A stretch of DNA of 64,000 nt from contig NZ_FOTF01000017.1 of NCBI RefSeq assembly GCF_900114485.1, forward strand, positions 1 to 64,000, written 5' to 3'. Under the pieces are notes generated by a model. That model had not been told where the DNA came from. It did no database searches and was given only the letters and a program-made list of their open reading frames with translations. The position numbers and the translations under genes were made by a program. Positions 63,994-64,000 of this stretch are shown in pieces; position 1 is the stretch's first letter, and each line of letters opens with the position of its first letter. Origin of the DNA: Loktanella salsilacus (GTDB taxonomy: Bacteria; Pseudomonadota; Alphaproteobacteria; Rhodobacterales; Rhodobacteraceae).

Positions 63994-64000
63994 ATGGCCA
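63994..64000 (+). CDS. Start of a gene divergent from pckA (partial, cut by the window)
   Basis: ATGGCC at 63994 is preceded by AGGGGA at a good distance. Only two codons are visible. In related bacteria the gene divergent from pckA is often the ChvI-type response regulator, so that is a guess from context only. Confidence 0.45.

Overview
The window looks like a chromosomal segment of a marine alphaproteobacterium of the Rhodobacteraceae (Roseobacter group). Three things point there: the 5S/tRNA-fMet sequences; a full alphaproteobacterial general stress response locus (PhyR, NepR, EcfG and an HWE-type kinase); and the co-occurrence of a probable methylsuccinyl-CoA dehydrogenase (ethylmalonyl-CoA pathway), COQ9, DUF1491 and ATP-type PEP carboxykinase. 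By eye most of the DNA is GC-rich (roughly 55-60 %); the retron at 0.6-2.6 kb is clearly more AT-rich.

Layout. 0-0.33 kb: end of an rRNA operon (5S rRNA, tRNA-fMet). 0.28-7.67 kb: a compact integrated element (integrase, AlpA-like regulator, primase-helicase, one unknown gene) inserted in the 3' part of tRNA-fMet, with a 47-bp direct repeat at its ends. It carries a type II-A-like retron: a nucleoside-deoxyribosyltransferase-like effector, an msr-msd RNA whose outer stem runs into the reverse transcriptase start codon, and the reverse transcriptase. 7.7-10 kb: a poorly coding stretch that may be the remnant of an older element at the same tRNA. 10-19.4 kb: an alginate-oligomer catabolic locus (KDG kinase, KdgF, SDR reductase, PL15 exo-oligoalginate lyase, four-gene ABC importer). 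19.6-26.2 kb: MATE pump, BaeSR-like two-component system, small secreted protein, patatin-like lipoprotein, AhpD-like protein and TetR. 26.2-30.9 kb: RraA-like enzyme, FCD-type GntR regulator and a TRAP transporter. A shared operator, TGGNATACTAGT, links this block to the alginate locus. 31-34 kb: pheT and mscL. 34.1-40 kb: general stress response genes and EcfG-type promoters, including ones in front of a DUF2945/topoisomerase IB operon. 40-64 kb: mostly housekeeping genes (rpsU, COQ9, rnhA, ispH, folK, rpoZ, a RelA/SpoT homologue, pdxJ, acpS, lepB, rnc, era, recO, a probable mcd, pckA) and the first bases of a gene divergent from pckA.

How the parts work together. The ABC importer should bring in alginate oligomers. 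PL15 cleaves them in the cytoplasm, KdgF and the SDR convert the unsaturated uronate to 2-keto-3-deoxygluconate, and KdgK phosphorylates it for the Entner-Doudoroff route. The GntR regulator at 27.1 kb is the natural candidate to control these genes and the TRAP system through the shared operator. PhyR, NepR and EcfG form a partner-switching circuit whose two operons diverge from overlapping, inverted EcfG promoters. The strongest candidates for something unusual are the retron on a small satellite-like element with possible iterons and an origin-like palindrome, and the regulon that joins alginate catabolism to an RraA-like enzyme and a TRAP importer.
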